Shown here: positions 20,428 to 29,889 of the stretch, one piece after another | Layout of the letters: the number at the start of each line of letters is the position of its first letter | How positions within the stretch are numbered: the first letter of the stretch is position 1 | NCBI GenBank assembly: GCA_001586965.3 | Contig: LUCW03001602.1 | Coordinates: 1 to 30,000, forward strand | Direction of reading: 5' to 3' | DNA from: Sphaeroforma sirkka | Lineage: Eukaryota; Opisthokonta; Ichthyosporea; Ichthyophonida | Length of the DNA: 30,000 nt | Program-made: the position numbers and the translations under genes | Notes under the pieces: generated by a model | Seen by the model: only the letters and a program-made list of their open reading frames with translations | What the model was told of the DNA's origin: nothing | The model's database searches: none

Positions 20428-21490
20428 TGTTCATCATCGGTCAATACTACTGTGCTCTCTTCTTTAACGATGTAAGCTATTTCTATATCATTGCCTGTCG
20501 TCGAAGAGTCTGTCGTGGAAAGCTGAGGCTGCGTATTGCTATCCATCGTGTCGGACGATTGTGTCGGGGAGACCGTTGGTATATGAAGTCGTCCGGGTTT
20601 CACACGCGCTGGTTCTTTAGCGTTTGCCGGGGTTCGTGGGTTAGGTGAGAAGAGGTTTGCATCATGCTTTGCTTGGTAAGCCTTCTGGATACGATCCGCG
20701 GTAGATTGGAAGATGTCTGCGTTAGTGGAGTTGACGAGTGGGCTCAGTAGTGTGCATCCATGCTGCGGGCAAGAATTTTTGGCGCTCGTTCATGTGTGCA
20801 GCGGGCCTCCCGCTTGGTGCGGAGATAGTGAAATAAAGCTGTTGTCGTAGCGTCGGGATGTTATTGGGAGCGGGGGTCGATGTTTTCATCAAGCTGCCAT
20901 TTTTACGTAAGTGCTGCATATCGTTTCACCTGGGTGATAGCGTCGCTAGGAACACATTGGCGGATGAAACTGGTGGAGCTTCCGCGGCGATTTGGCTGAG
21001 ATACCGATTTAGACGGAAAATACCAGAGAAAGTTGTGGCGATTGAGGACTGATTGGGCATGCCAGTATTTTTCAAGTACTGATTGGGATGGGGGCTTGCC
21101 GTTAGGGAAAATTGCTCGGAAGAAGAGCCATACCGGAGTTATGTCATCCATTTCATGGAGAGTTTTGTCCGGTATCGGGCGGCCCACCACTTTCGTCAAA
21201 AGGTGTTCGGGTACTGGCGGCTGCGGTTGGGACTGAGAAGCTAATGGGGTCGGGCGTTTTTTAGGGCTCGGTTTTGCAGATTTGTCCACTTTTGAGCGGT
21301 AGCTGGGAGGCTCACTGCTGCTATTGGGCGTCTGTGACCGCGGTCTTTTTGCAGGCGGAGCAGGCGGGCTTGTAGAGCCAAGTCGGAAAGTGTCGGGTGT
21401 GTCTTTATCTATAGGTGCACGGGTTTGGGATTTATGGTCCCGGAGTTCGGATTCAAGGCTGGTTGTTTTTGCACAGAAGTTAGTGAGCAT
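20421..21490 (-). pseudogene. LINE ORF1 (unit 2)
   Basis: This is the duplicate of 13202-14267, starting at ATG 21488-21490 with the same Ser/Pro/Lys-rich head. The frame leaves the unit-1 reading after FPNGKP because of one extra G (near 21090). Further run-length differences sit near 20808, 20875 and 20900. The acidic tail and the ATGTTAG overlap with ORF2 (20421-20427) are unchanged. Confidence 0.75.
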
Positions 21491-21500
21491 CTAAATCCTG

Positions 21501-23457
21501 TTAGAGCCGGTCCCAAAATTTGATTGAGATTGAAGACTCCTTCGAGATCTCCTTAATCTCTTCCATCAGGGACTGTAATGTAAATCCCGAATCAACCAAC
21601 CCCATTGGCATCTTCAAGTATCGATATCGCTTCCCTTCAAAAGTGAAAGTGGTGTACTTCCGTGAATCATGTGCGAGTTCCACCTGCCAATAGCCACGTG
21701 TCATATCCAACTTAGAGAACTATTTATACTCCGCACCAAGTCCTCTTCTTTCGGCACTGGGAACGACCGAAACTTTACTTGCCGATTCAATGGCACCAAA
21801 TTTGCACAAAAACGCCATGTGCCAGGCTCCTTCTTAGAGACCACCAGCGGCTGCAAGTTCCAATCAGTCTGCCAGACACACTCCTCAATAACGTGTTCCT
21901 TAAGCATACGATGAACTTCAGTCCTGATGTCTCTCTCTCTCTGAGGAATTCTCTTCTGAGGAATGTTTTCCTCATAGTATATGTAAACAGGGCTAGCACC
22001 ATCTTGTATCACGATCGTATGTTCAGCCCCCGTGATGATAGACTTCCAAATCTTGAATTACCAAAGTCATCCATTCCTCCGCAGGAAGCACTTCGTTCCT
22101 GGGCGACTCCGATGGTCCCCAAGCCAAGTCTTCCTCAAACTTCAATACCTGGTCTGTTCTTGTCCTGACTGTCAGCGACGACCCAAGTACATAATCTCGT
22201 ATCCATGGCCACCCAAGTAAAGGAACCCTCAGTACCTTGGCGTCAACCCCTATGGAATGTCTGCTGACTCTCGTTGCCAGCAAGCTCAACCATGAGCTCA
22301 ACCCGTCCATACGATCGGTTACGCCCATCAAACCCATCAAGCCAGCTCTCTCCAGCTGCCGATAGATATTCTAGCGTCGATTTTGGACCAGCCCAGCCCT
22401 TTGGTAACAAGTTTATCTCAGCCCCACTGTCCAGTATGGCACTGCACGACCGTCAATTAGCAACTCTTCTCGCCAAATTATTTTGCTATCTCTTAGCCGT
22501 CGTGCGATCGACCCGTTCCGTCATGCCTGCTTGAATAGGTTTGCCATGTGGCCTTTCTTGCCACACCTTCGGCACTCTCCATCAAAAAAAACAATCCTTG
22601 GCAAAATGGACAGCCTTCCCACACTTGTTGCACTTGCCTCTGCTGCCATTTTCATCTCTGCCCTGACCCGAGCTTTCTGCCTTGTCACGTGCACCACGTG
22701 AATTCTGAATGATCGAACCTGCAATGTCTGTAAGTTTCATTGCCTCTACTATGCTGTCTTCGTTAGCCAACTTCAAGCGTACCTCTATCTTCAACTGGTC
22801 GTCAAGTCTCTTGATGTATATGGCCACAGCCTCGTTTTCTTGCATGTTTGATATATTGAGTAACAGCTCTTGAAACTTCTCGGTATAAGCTCGTACAGCG
22901 CCGGTCTGCCTAATCGCCATGTCTTGTATCTGCTGGTTGAGATCGGCCCACTGCGCTATACTGCCCTGGTTCTTCCTAAACCACGCAAGAGCACGGTCAC
23001 TCAAGAACGTGCTTGCATACTGGAGTTTTACTTGCTCTGGCAACTCATGCCCCAGATTTACTCCTTCCGCGGCAAACATCTGCTCCATACGGTAAAGCCA
23101 TTCCCGCACTGCCGATACATCTGCCTTGCCTTCATAGACGTCAGGTTTATTGAGCTTCAGTGTGGGCCTCCCGACTGCAGCTCGTTCCAGTCGGCCCAAC
23201 AGTTGCTGTATTTGTTGCTATAGCTCAGCAATCTGTTGTTGATATTGCGCCAAGTTGGCACCCTCCACTTGCTGCTCTAAGTTAGCAACTAGTTGTTGAT
23301 ATTGTACCAGACTGGCCAAATTCTCCCTAATTTGTACCAACTCGGCCTCCATGTTATGGGCCCAGACCTGTTCAGCCGATTGGGCCGGCTGGTTTTGGCG
23401 TACTGTGTCCTTGGTCCGAGATATCTTAGTTTATGCTCTCTTAGTGATCCTCAGCTG
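21501..23457 (-). mobile_element. Ty3/gypsy family B fragment (unit 2)
   Basis: This is the duplicate of 14278-16233, with the same parts in the same order: Gln-rich coiled-coil Gag head, Gag domain (about 22780-23180), two zinc knuckles (about 22520-22640), protease LDSGAEINLL near 22405-22435 and the start of RT (21501-22012). The Gag domain reads identically to unit 1 over more than 200 residues. Apart from small run-length and microsatellite differences (a CT repeat near 21931-21942) the copies are the same. Confidence 0.85.
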
Positions 23458-24050
23458 TGTAAACTTCGATGGAAATTACTAGGTTTCAAACTATATTAAA
23501 CTAAAATACAATTTAGTCAGTTAGGATTTAGCAGTGGTAGCTTGTGTAAGAATGATCGGGACTGCCTCTTGTTAAGAGCCTAAATATCCTCGATCATACA
23601 GGGCGTACCTCTAGCTGTTCTTTATTGAATAATTTTCACTAGAAGTACTAAATGTTCATGACCACTTGCCTAAATTGTAAATAGACATAATAACGTAAGT
23701 CACGTTAATACATTAGCTGATATAAATAAAGTTCCATCTGAAGAAAAGTTAAAAAGAAACAGACTTATTGGATTTTGGAGATTGGCGGGAGGACCAAAAT
23801 CTATAAGTAGTAGTTCGGAGATTATGAAATTTAGTTTATAATATCCTACATCTACTAATGTCTCAAATAGGTCCAAGTAGATGAGTCATACCAAATACTC
23901 AGGCTATTGGAGCCATCAAAGTGAATTTAGAACACTTTGGAAATATTGGAAAAAGAGCTTGTACTAAATTATTTAAAATACAAATAAAAACCAATGTATT
24001 ATCTCAATTGATCTTGATATTTTAGACTGACCGGAGGCCGTATTTCTACA
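23458..24050 (-). repeat. A2 LTR (unit 2)
   Basis: A 593-bp LTR with complete TG...CA ends. It is identical to 16234-16828 except for the length of an A run. Confidence 0.9.
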
Positions 24051-26048
24051 ATGCCGTCTCAATCGGCATTACCTCGACTTCATTTTTGTTGGGTGCATGT
24101 GTTGTACGAGTCTTGAGCTTTGTTCGAACTGCTTAGACCCCTCTAGTTTAGCTAAGAACTCGGTTGGGGGTTTCCACTTAGTGGTACCTGCAGGATCGGT
24201 TTCACGGTCGACATAGATAGGCTCGTCTTGTATCATATTAATTAAATCACGTATCCATGGGTCGGAGCTACGTAAGGGACAACACAGCGTAATGGTAGAC
24301 TTAATAAAATTAACATAGTTTAACAACTGTGCGATAAATTGCCAAGGTGGGTTAGCCCACGGATTATGCTTGGATAAGTCAAGTTGAAAGGCATCACCTT
24401 TAGGACGAGTCAACGACCTATATTCAGAAACCTGTTTGTTATGTTCTGCGGCGAACACATCAATAGTAAATGGACCTCATCTTGATTGAGCGAGGTTATA
24501 CCATTTTTTATTCAGCATCCAATCGGTTGCTAATAACTCTTTAACTGTTTTCTGGTAGTCAGGGACAAGTCGAGAGAGCATGTCAGGATGATGGTTATGT
24601 ATTCCTGGTATGTGTGTTATATTAAAAGCGAACTTGGCAATAATGTCATGCCAGCGGCTCACCAACTGTGAATCAGGGTTCATGTCTTTTAAGTATGTTA
24701 GAGACTTTTGATCACAGGCGACAGTGAAGTAACTTCTATAAAGGTAGTCTTTAAACTGTCTTAGCGCATTAACTATAGCAAGGAGCTCTTGTTTAACGGT
24801 AGGGTAATTCCGTTGACTTTTTTATTATAACTCTTGCTAAAGAATTATCGTTTGGTATAGCACTCCACCTACCGCTCGGTCTGAAGCGTCGGTTGCCACT
24901 TGGAATGGGACGCTATCTACAGGGTATTGCATGATGGGTGCGTCCATTACTTTACTTTTGACTAGCTTGAATGCATCATCACATTTTTTAGTCTAGAGCT
25001 TTTCCAAAGGTCCTTTGCGCAGCCGTAGGTGACTGAAAGGCTTTAAATAATAAGAAAGATGAGGTACCGAATCTGAGAAGAAGTTAACAAACTCACACAC
25101 AGAGTTCACATCTCTTACAGTAATCGGTGTTGATAAATCCAACAGAAATTGTTCCTTGCCAGGATCAATTTCTACCCCTGCTGCAGATACCTTGTAACCA
25201 AGTAAGTGTATAGTACCTTTAGCAAAAGAACACTTGTCCTCGTTAATCTTAAGTTTGGCATGGGATAGTCGCTTTAAAACTTCCTTAACGAGTTTATCAT
25301 GTTCATATGCTGTCTTTGTGAAGATAACTATATCATCTAAATAGACTGATACGTTATACGACAGGTCCGCAAATAGTTCCATCATAACTTGTTGGAAGAA
25401 AGAAGGTAACATGTGTAAGCCTTCAGGTGCACCTTTAAACTGGTACTTCTTACCTTGCCAAGTAAAGTAAAAGTATTTCCTATGTGGCTCATATATCTGT
25501 AGTTGATGGAATGCAGCTTTTAAGTCTATCTTGGAAAAGATAGTCGCACCCTCCATTTTGCGTAGTATCTCGCTTATCTTAGGTAAGGGAAAACTATGTT
25601 GCGGAATTAGTTTGTTGATTGGCGACAGGTCTAGTAATACTTTTGTTTTACTAAACGTTCCATCATATTTATATTGATCGACCGCTAAGAGAGCTAAGTT
25701 AACTGGGGTTGCATCATAATTGATTTCAATTAGACCCTGTTATAATCAATCTTCAATTTGGGTTTTGACAACGTCTTTGTGTCTCCAACTCACGTAGTTA
25801 TGTGAAGAACACTTTAACTTAGAGAAGTCGACGTTTGTTAAGTCAAGCTTAACGTACCCGTTAGATAACTTAAACATACATCTGTCAGTTATCGCAATCT
25901 TTCTGTTTTGTGTAATTAAGTCCATAATTATATCGATAAAGTGCGGAATCATATCTTTTGCTTCACCTTCCGGAGGTTTAGGTATCTTTAACATGTTATC
26001 ACCTGACTGATCTTTATTTGGGTCTGGCCCATTAGGCAGACCAGTGAG
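23458..26048 (-). mobile_element. Ty3/gypsy family A copy A2 (unit 2), partial
   Basis: This is the duplicate of 16234-18789, extending some 35 bases further towards the element's 5' side before it meets the scrambled junction at 26049. It holds the LTR (23458-24050), the methyltransferase-like segment with ANPPW (24342-24353), RNase H, RT with YLDDIV (near 25335) and the end of the protease region. No integrase part is present. It is broken in a few places, like its twin. Confidence 0.88.
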
Positions 26049-26081
26049 GTTTTAGGGTTAGGGTTTAGGTATCTTTATTTG
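26049..26081. other. Scrambled junction: TTAGGG-like repeats plus copied local sequence
   Basis: After A2 text ends (CCAGTGAG) comes GTTTTAGGGTTAGGGTTTAGG, about three telomere-like units. The stretch 26062-26077 is an exact 16-base copy of 25975-25990, and 26071-26081 is an exact 11-base copy of 26010-26020. Fillers built from nearby text are typical of template-switching repair (polymerase-theta end joining or MMBIR). Confidence 0.7.
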
Positions 26082-26648
26082 TTTACACGCTATTGCTATA
26101 TACAATGCCTGATGTCCGGGGTGGACGTGTGGCTACCGGCAGGTGTTGGCAGTTCCCGTGACCCTGCTTTTCAGGGGAGAGCGAACTGGACTGTCTAATG
26201 ACTGAGTCTTTTGCGGTCTGTGGTTGTTGTCCTTGTTGGGTTGTTTTATTTGGCTGTAGTTGTCTAGTTGGTAGTGGTGCGGACGTTTGACAACCGTAAC
26301 TGGATTGACACAGTCTGTGATTAAGCTGTGACAGATATGCATATCGTTTCATTGAATATGAGGTATGATACAGTGGCTCACCAGTGTATCATACTCACTA
26401 CCACATCACCGGGTCGCGATGTGCAACTGTGCCTGTCGGTAGGCATTCAGGGAGGGCGTGGTCGGGGCAGCGGGCGTTTCATCGCGCTGTGTTCGTTGAT
26501 ATATGTGCTATTCAACATCAAATCAATGCATATTTGTCGCAGGCATATTCGCTAGCGTCTGATCAAGTCAAGCGGAGTCACGCTACTACATATATAAGAT
26601 AGTGTAATGTCTATTGGAATGTCATTGTCCAAGTCCTTGTAAATGTCA
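26082..26648. other. Unique spacer between A2 and A3
   Basis: About 570 bp, unlike anything else in the window, with higher GC than the outer flanks. It has an 89-codon minus-strand frame (26352-26083) rich in Gln, Pro and Ser with no recognised domain, and a strong hairpin at 26363-26394. No LTR ends, zinc motifs or RT motifs were found. It may be a host fragment or an unrecognised element caught at the junction. Confidence 0.5.
26363..26394. repeat. 10-bp perfect hairpin
   Basis: GTATGATACA (26363-26372) and TGTATCATAC (26385-26394) are perfect complements with a 12-base loop. Beyond a one-base bulge the outer TGAG/CTCA also pair, giving a stem of about 14 pairs. There is no T-run after it. 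Confidence 0.6.
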
Positions 26649-28557
26649 ACACTTTAACTTAGAGAAGTCGACGTTTGTTAAGTCAAGTCTAACGTACCCA
26701 TTAGAGAACTTAAACATACACCAGTCAGTTAGTGCAATCTTCCTGTTTTGTATAATTAAGTCCATAATTATATCGGTGAAGTGCGGAATCATATCCTTTG
26801 CTTCACCTTCCGGAGGTTTAGGTATCTTTAACATATTATCATCTGACTGATCTTTATTCGGGTCTAGCCCATTAGGCAGACCAGTGAGTGTTATACCTAA
26901 ACTGAGAAGATCAGTCATACCTATAATTAAATCGTATTTCTGAGACATGTCAGTAACGATTAGGCGAGTCTTCACTTCTCTTCTATCTGACAGTATTATG
27001 TGTGCATAGTCAATGGCTTGTTCGCAAGTAGTAACTTTGCCATTTCCCAAGATTAAATCAGTTGTTTCGTTATGGACAGCAATATCTGTAGCGTAGGCTA
27101 CTCGGCGTGAGATAGCAGAGACTTCAGCCCCTGGATCAAATAGTGCCATAACTTTTTCTCCATTTACGAAAACCGTTTGAAAGATACGTTCATCTCCTTT
27201 GGTATAGATTTTATTGAACATTTTCTCATAATCTTGCTCTAGTGCACACATATGGTACTGTCAGTGCTTAACTTGGGACGTCCAGTAAGTCCTTGCAATC
27301 CTCTTTGTGCCAACCGTTAGTACCCTTGCAAATAACACACTCTTTCATATAGTGTCCAAAATCTGGCTTGCCTGGTGCACACTTAACAGGGTCGTGTCTA
27401 CCATTCCACTTGCCATTACGTTTTGTGAGGTTGTAACCACACTGCTTGCAAGGCGCTCTCACCTTCTTTTCACCTTTCGGTTCGGTAGAAGTAGAGCCAG
27501 TACCCCCTCCAGTAGTAGTGCGAGGTTTCTTAGTACTACGCGCAGTATTAGTCTCTACTGCGTTTCGCTTAGTGGGCTGGGAGTAGCTCGTGGTACTAAG
27601 TACTCTAGTAGAGGGATTGGTATGCTTGTGAACTATCTTCTCAAAGACAGACCAAGGCATAGATCGCAAATCACCATAGGCGATGATGTCATCATTGACT
27701 TTCTTAAAGAGGTTAGCTCCCAGAGTCTCCATCATCTGACAAATTAATAAATATTCGCCAGTATAGGTACGACCACCCATCCGAGTATTCATATGTGTCA
27801 TATGAGCTAGAGCACCTCGAATAGTGGTATCGTTCGCAAAGAACTTGCGAGACTCTAAAAGTTCACGGTCACGTGCATCTTCAAAAAAAGGTGTTAAGTA
27901 TATTATCACGCAACTGGTGCCAGGGTAGGGCTTTCCAGTTGGGCTCATGAGCCTTCAAGATAGTTCGCCATTCACCTGGCTCACAGAAATGAATAAAGGC
28001 ATTCATCATCTGCTTATCCTTAAGGCTGGCAGACTCCTTAAGTTGGTCGAAGGCCTTCAGTGTCTCCACTGTACTCTCATTAGTAGAGAAATCGACCTCA
28101 GCCTGCGCGTTACCTAGCTGCTTTATAAAGCTTGGTTCTAAGTGTTCACGAGGCTCATGCTCAGTGCTACGGGCTGCTAGTGCCAAGATGGTGTCTATTT
28201 CCTTTCTCTTGTTATCGATTAGATAGCGAATGTTATCCGCTTTCCTATCGTCAAGGTCAGAGTCATTCAATAGACGGTCCTCAAGGACTTGAATACCAGA
28301 GCGTAATAGCCTGAGACGAGTATGTCTGGTTCTCACTTCCTCATCCTCAGGATTAGAGCGGGAACTCTCTAACGAGGTACTGGTGTAGCGATTGCCAAAA
28401 TCGTGATTACCAGGGTTAGTTGACAAATGAGGGTCGATATTACGAGGATGGTAAGCCTCATCGAGTTCCATACGATCATATCCTCTGACAGGGTTAGGTT
28501 TGTCAAGAGGATGGTCAATGGTAGCATCAGAGCTACAGAGATTAAATTTTGAAATAT
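26649..28557 (-). mobile_element. Ty3/gypsy family A copy A3, gag-protease part
   Basis: Read on the minus strand it starts within Gag (ISKFNLCSSDATIDHP) and runs through the helical Gag part and the two Cys-rich motifs (about 27300-27450). It continues through the protease segment (FDPGAEVSAIS near 27125) to the short region before RT. It matches A1 5' internal sequence at about 98-99% by eye, much closer than A2. Its gag is broken in fewer places than that of A1. It has no LTR on either side: the left edge meets the unique spacer after a short shared AACACTTTAAC stretch, and the right edge lies where A1 carries its tRNA-like insertion. Confidence 0.88.
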
Positions 28558-28574
28558 GTTCTGGCACCCGATGA

Positions 28575-28832
28575 GATGCCGACAGAGTTTGTGGCCCTAG
28601 TAGTGCTCAGGAATTGACAACTGTGATTAAATTCCCTGGCAGAATTGTTTTGGAACCAGCGGATTTGCACTTGGCAATTGTTACTCCGCAAAATTTGTCG
28701 TCATCAGTGAAGCAGTTCATTGATTCATTTCGCAGAGTGATGAACTCTCCACGGACTCTGAAAACATGCTCAGTGACTTTGGACAAGCAGACGCCGGAGG
28801 AATGGCCATCTAACTCACAGGGCAGCTATTGA
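28575..28832 (+). CDS. Small unrecognised ORF, possible exon
   Basis: An open frame of about 85 codons follows a stop at 28572 and ends with a TGA just after CAGGGCAGCTAT. It has no ATG near its start, so it would have to be an exon, a partial gene or chance. The peptide (TTVIKFPGRIVLEPADLHL onward) has a balanced, protein-like composition with alternating hydrophobic residues and no low complexity. It resembles no family I recognise. It begins right beside the end of A3, so the element fragment may have cut or landed in a gene. No clear splice sites could be fixed. Confidence 0.25.
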   Translation, partial: DADRVCGPSSAQELTTVIKFPGRIVLEPADLHLAIVTPQNLSSSVKQFIDSFRRVMNSPRTLKTCSVTLDKQTPEEWPSNSQGSY

Positions 28833-29235
28833 TTTGGAAAACCCGTAGACGATACAATTGTATTCATTTTAACACGCAGATGCTCAAATTGTCGTCTGAC
28901 AATTCCTTTGTCTGAGCAGGTGATATATGGGTGTCCAGGTTCAAGAGGTAATGAGACACTGGGTGTTAGAGTACAATGTAGTAGACTTTAAATCTAAGTT
29001 GTTAGCGTGCGGTGTGGGGACTAATAGTAAAGTGCTAGTGTATCTAATGTATGGTGCATTCGAATGGATTTATTTATGATCTCACCCTCAGTTATATACT
29101 GATGGTGTTTTTGTACTAGTGTTGAACCACTTGCGTTGGCCAGGGTAAAAAAACTCATATGATCAGTATGAGAAACCTTATGCAGAACACTTTAGCACTC
29201 GGATATATTTTCTAGAAATAAATATATCATATTCT
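28833..29235. other. Non-coding flank
   Basis: No frame of useful length or composition was found. The stretch contains a 9-bp inverted repeat, GATATATTT (29202-29210) and AAATATATC (29220-29228), around a 9-base loop. Confidence 0.5.
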
Positions 29236-29321
29236 CTGTTACCACACTCCGTCTCGGACCTCGGCTCTTGGCTAGCCGCTGTTACCACACTCAGTCTCGA
29301 GCGTCGGCTCTCGGCTAGCCG
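29236..29321. repeat. Two-copy 43-bp tandem repeat
   Basis: CTGTTACCACACT...GGCTAGCCG occurs at 29236-29278 and again at 29279-29321, with about five mismatches. The unit is GC-rich against an AT-rich background. Confidence 0.85.
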
Positions 29322-29349
29322 GTGGCCCGTTTTCTATAAACATAATAAT

Positions 29350-29438
29350 CTGAGAAGAAGTCTCAAATTACTCTTACGTTCTCTCAGGCTGACCCACCTA
29401 TACTTATATTAATTTGAGAACAAGTCCCATATTACTCT
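29350..29438. repeat. Imperfect direct repeat of about 26 bp, 63 bp apart
   Basis: CTGAGAAGAAGTCTCAAATT at 29350 and TTTGAGAACAAGTCCCATAT at 29413 share most positions and continue into a common ATTACTCT. Both are followed by a CTGAC-type stretch, which suggests an older tandem duplication than the 43-bp one next to it. Confidence 0.55.
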
Positions 29439-29790
29439 CGAGCTGACGACGTAAAACATTATTAACGTATATAGAAATACGCCTACTACTGTAGTCTATC
29501 ACTGGGGTCCCTTCGTCTGGAGGTACCATAATGGATACCAACAGTTCCGGTCGGGGTCGGTTGAGAAAAGATTGACTATCATCTCGATTACTAAAAAAAA
29601 AAAAGGACATAGTCAACGAAACACAGGATTAATTTCAGGGATGAAAATCGATGAAATAAGCCCCGAGTTCTAAGTTTAGGGGTTGAGAGTTTTTCCCACA
29701 TTTTTTTCAAAAAAAAAAACTTTCAAGAAAATGTTCTATTTTAGATGATTGGCGTAAACTCGTGAATTTTTTTAGCGAATTTTTTGTAGG
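29439..29790. other. AT-rich non-coding flank with homopolymer runs
   Basis: It holds a run of 12 A at 29593-29604, T and A runs facing each other near 29700-29720, and T runs near 29765-29785. A 70-codon minus-strand frame (29616-29404) is low complexity at its start and has no motif. Confidence 0.5.
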
Positions 29791-29792
29791 AG

Positions 29793-29889
29793 AGCCAATC
29801 AAATTGGCTTAAATCCCTACACATTGATGTATATGTGTGTTTCTATTGGCTGATTTGCTATTCATTGTGTATGGCTTCGTTTTCATTGG
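29793..29889 (+). promoter_or_regulatory. Cluster of four CCAAT/ATTGG boxes, possible promoter
   Basis: CCAAT at 29795-29799 and ATTGG at 29803-29807 form the palindrome AGCCAATCAAATTGGCT. Two more ATTGG boxes follow at 29845-29849 and 29885-29889, 42 and 40 bases apart. Two boxes sit in the fuller ATTGGCT context liked by the NF-Y/HAP complex. Such clusters lie upstream of many fungal and animal genes. If this is a promoter, the gene would start beyond the right edge or run left, and no start site can be fixed. Confidence 0.4.

Larger units (their letters stand above)
11574..26012 (+). repeat. Tandem segmental duplication, two 7.2-kb units (11574-18789, 18790-26012)
   Basis: Both units hold, in the same order: an LTR end, the LINE 5' half (minus strand), element B (minus strand), and an A2 LTR with internal part (minus strand). 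The offset is 7216 bp at the start and 7223 bp at the end, so only a few bases of net indel separate them. Substitutions are rare; most differences are one-base changes in the length of G, C, A or T runs. The unit boundary at 18789/18790 joins A2 internal text (CTGACTGATC) to LTR text (CAAGCTACC) with essentially no homology. Both units lie in direct orientation. Either the duplication is very recent or the assembly has doubled one locus. Confidence 0.92.

Noticed and set aside
11574-26012. CRISPR array or satellite
   Set aside because: The repeats are two large composite units and a few pairs; there are no short evenly spaced repeats with unique spacers.
26049-26069. A true chromosome end
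   Set aside because: Only about three imperfect TTAGGG-like units, with long retroelement sequence on both sides.
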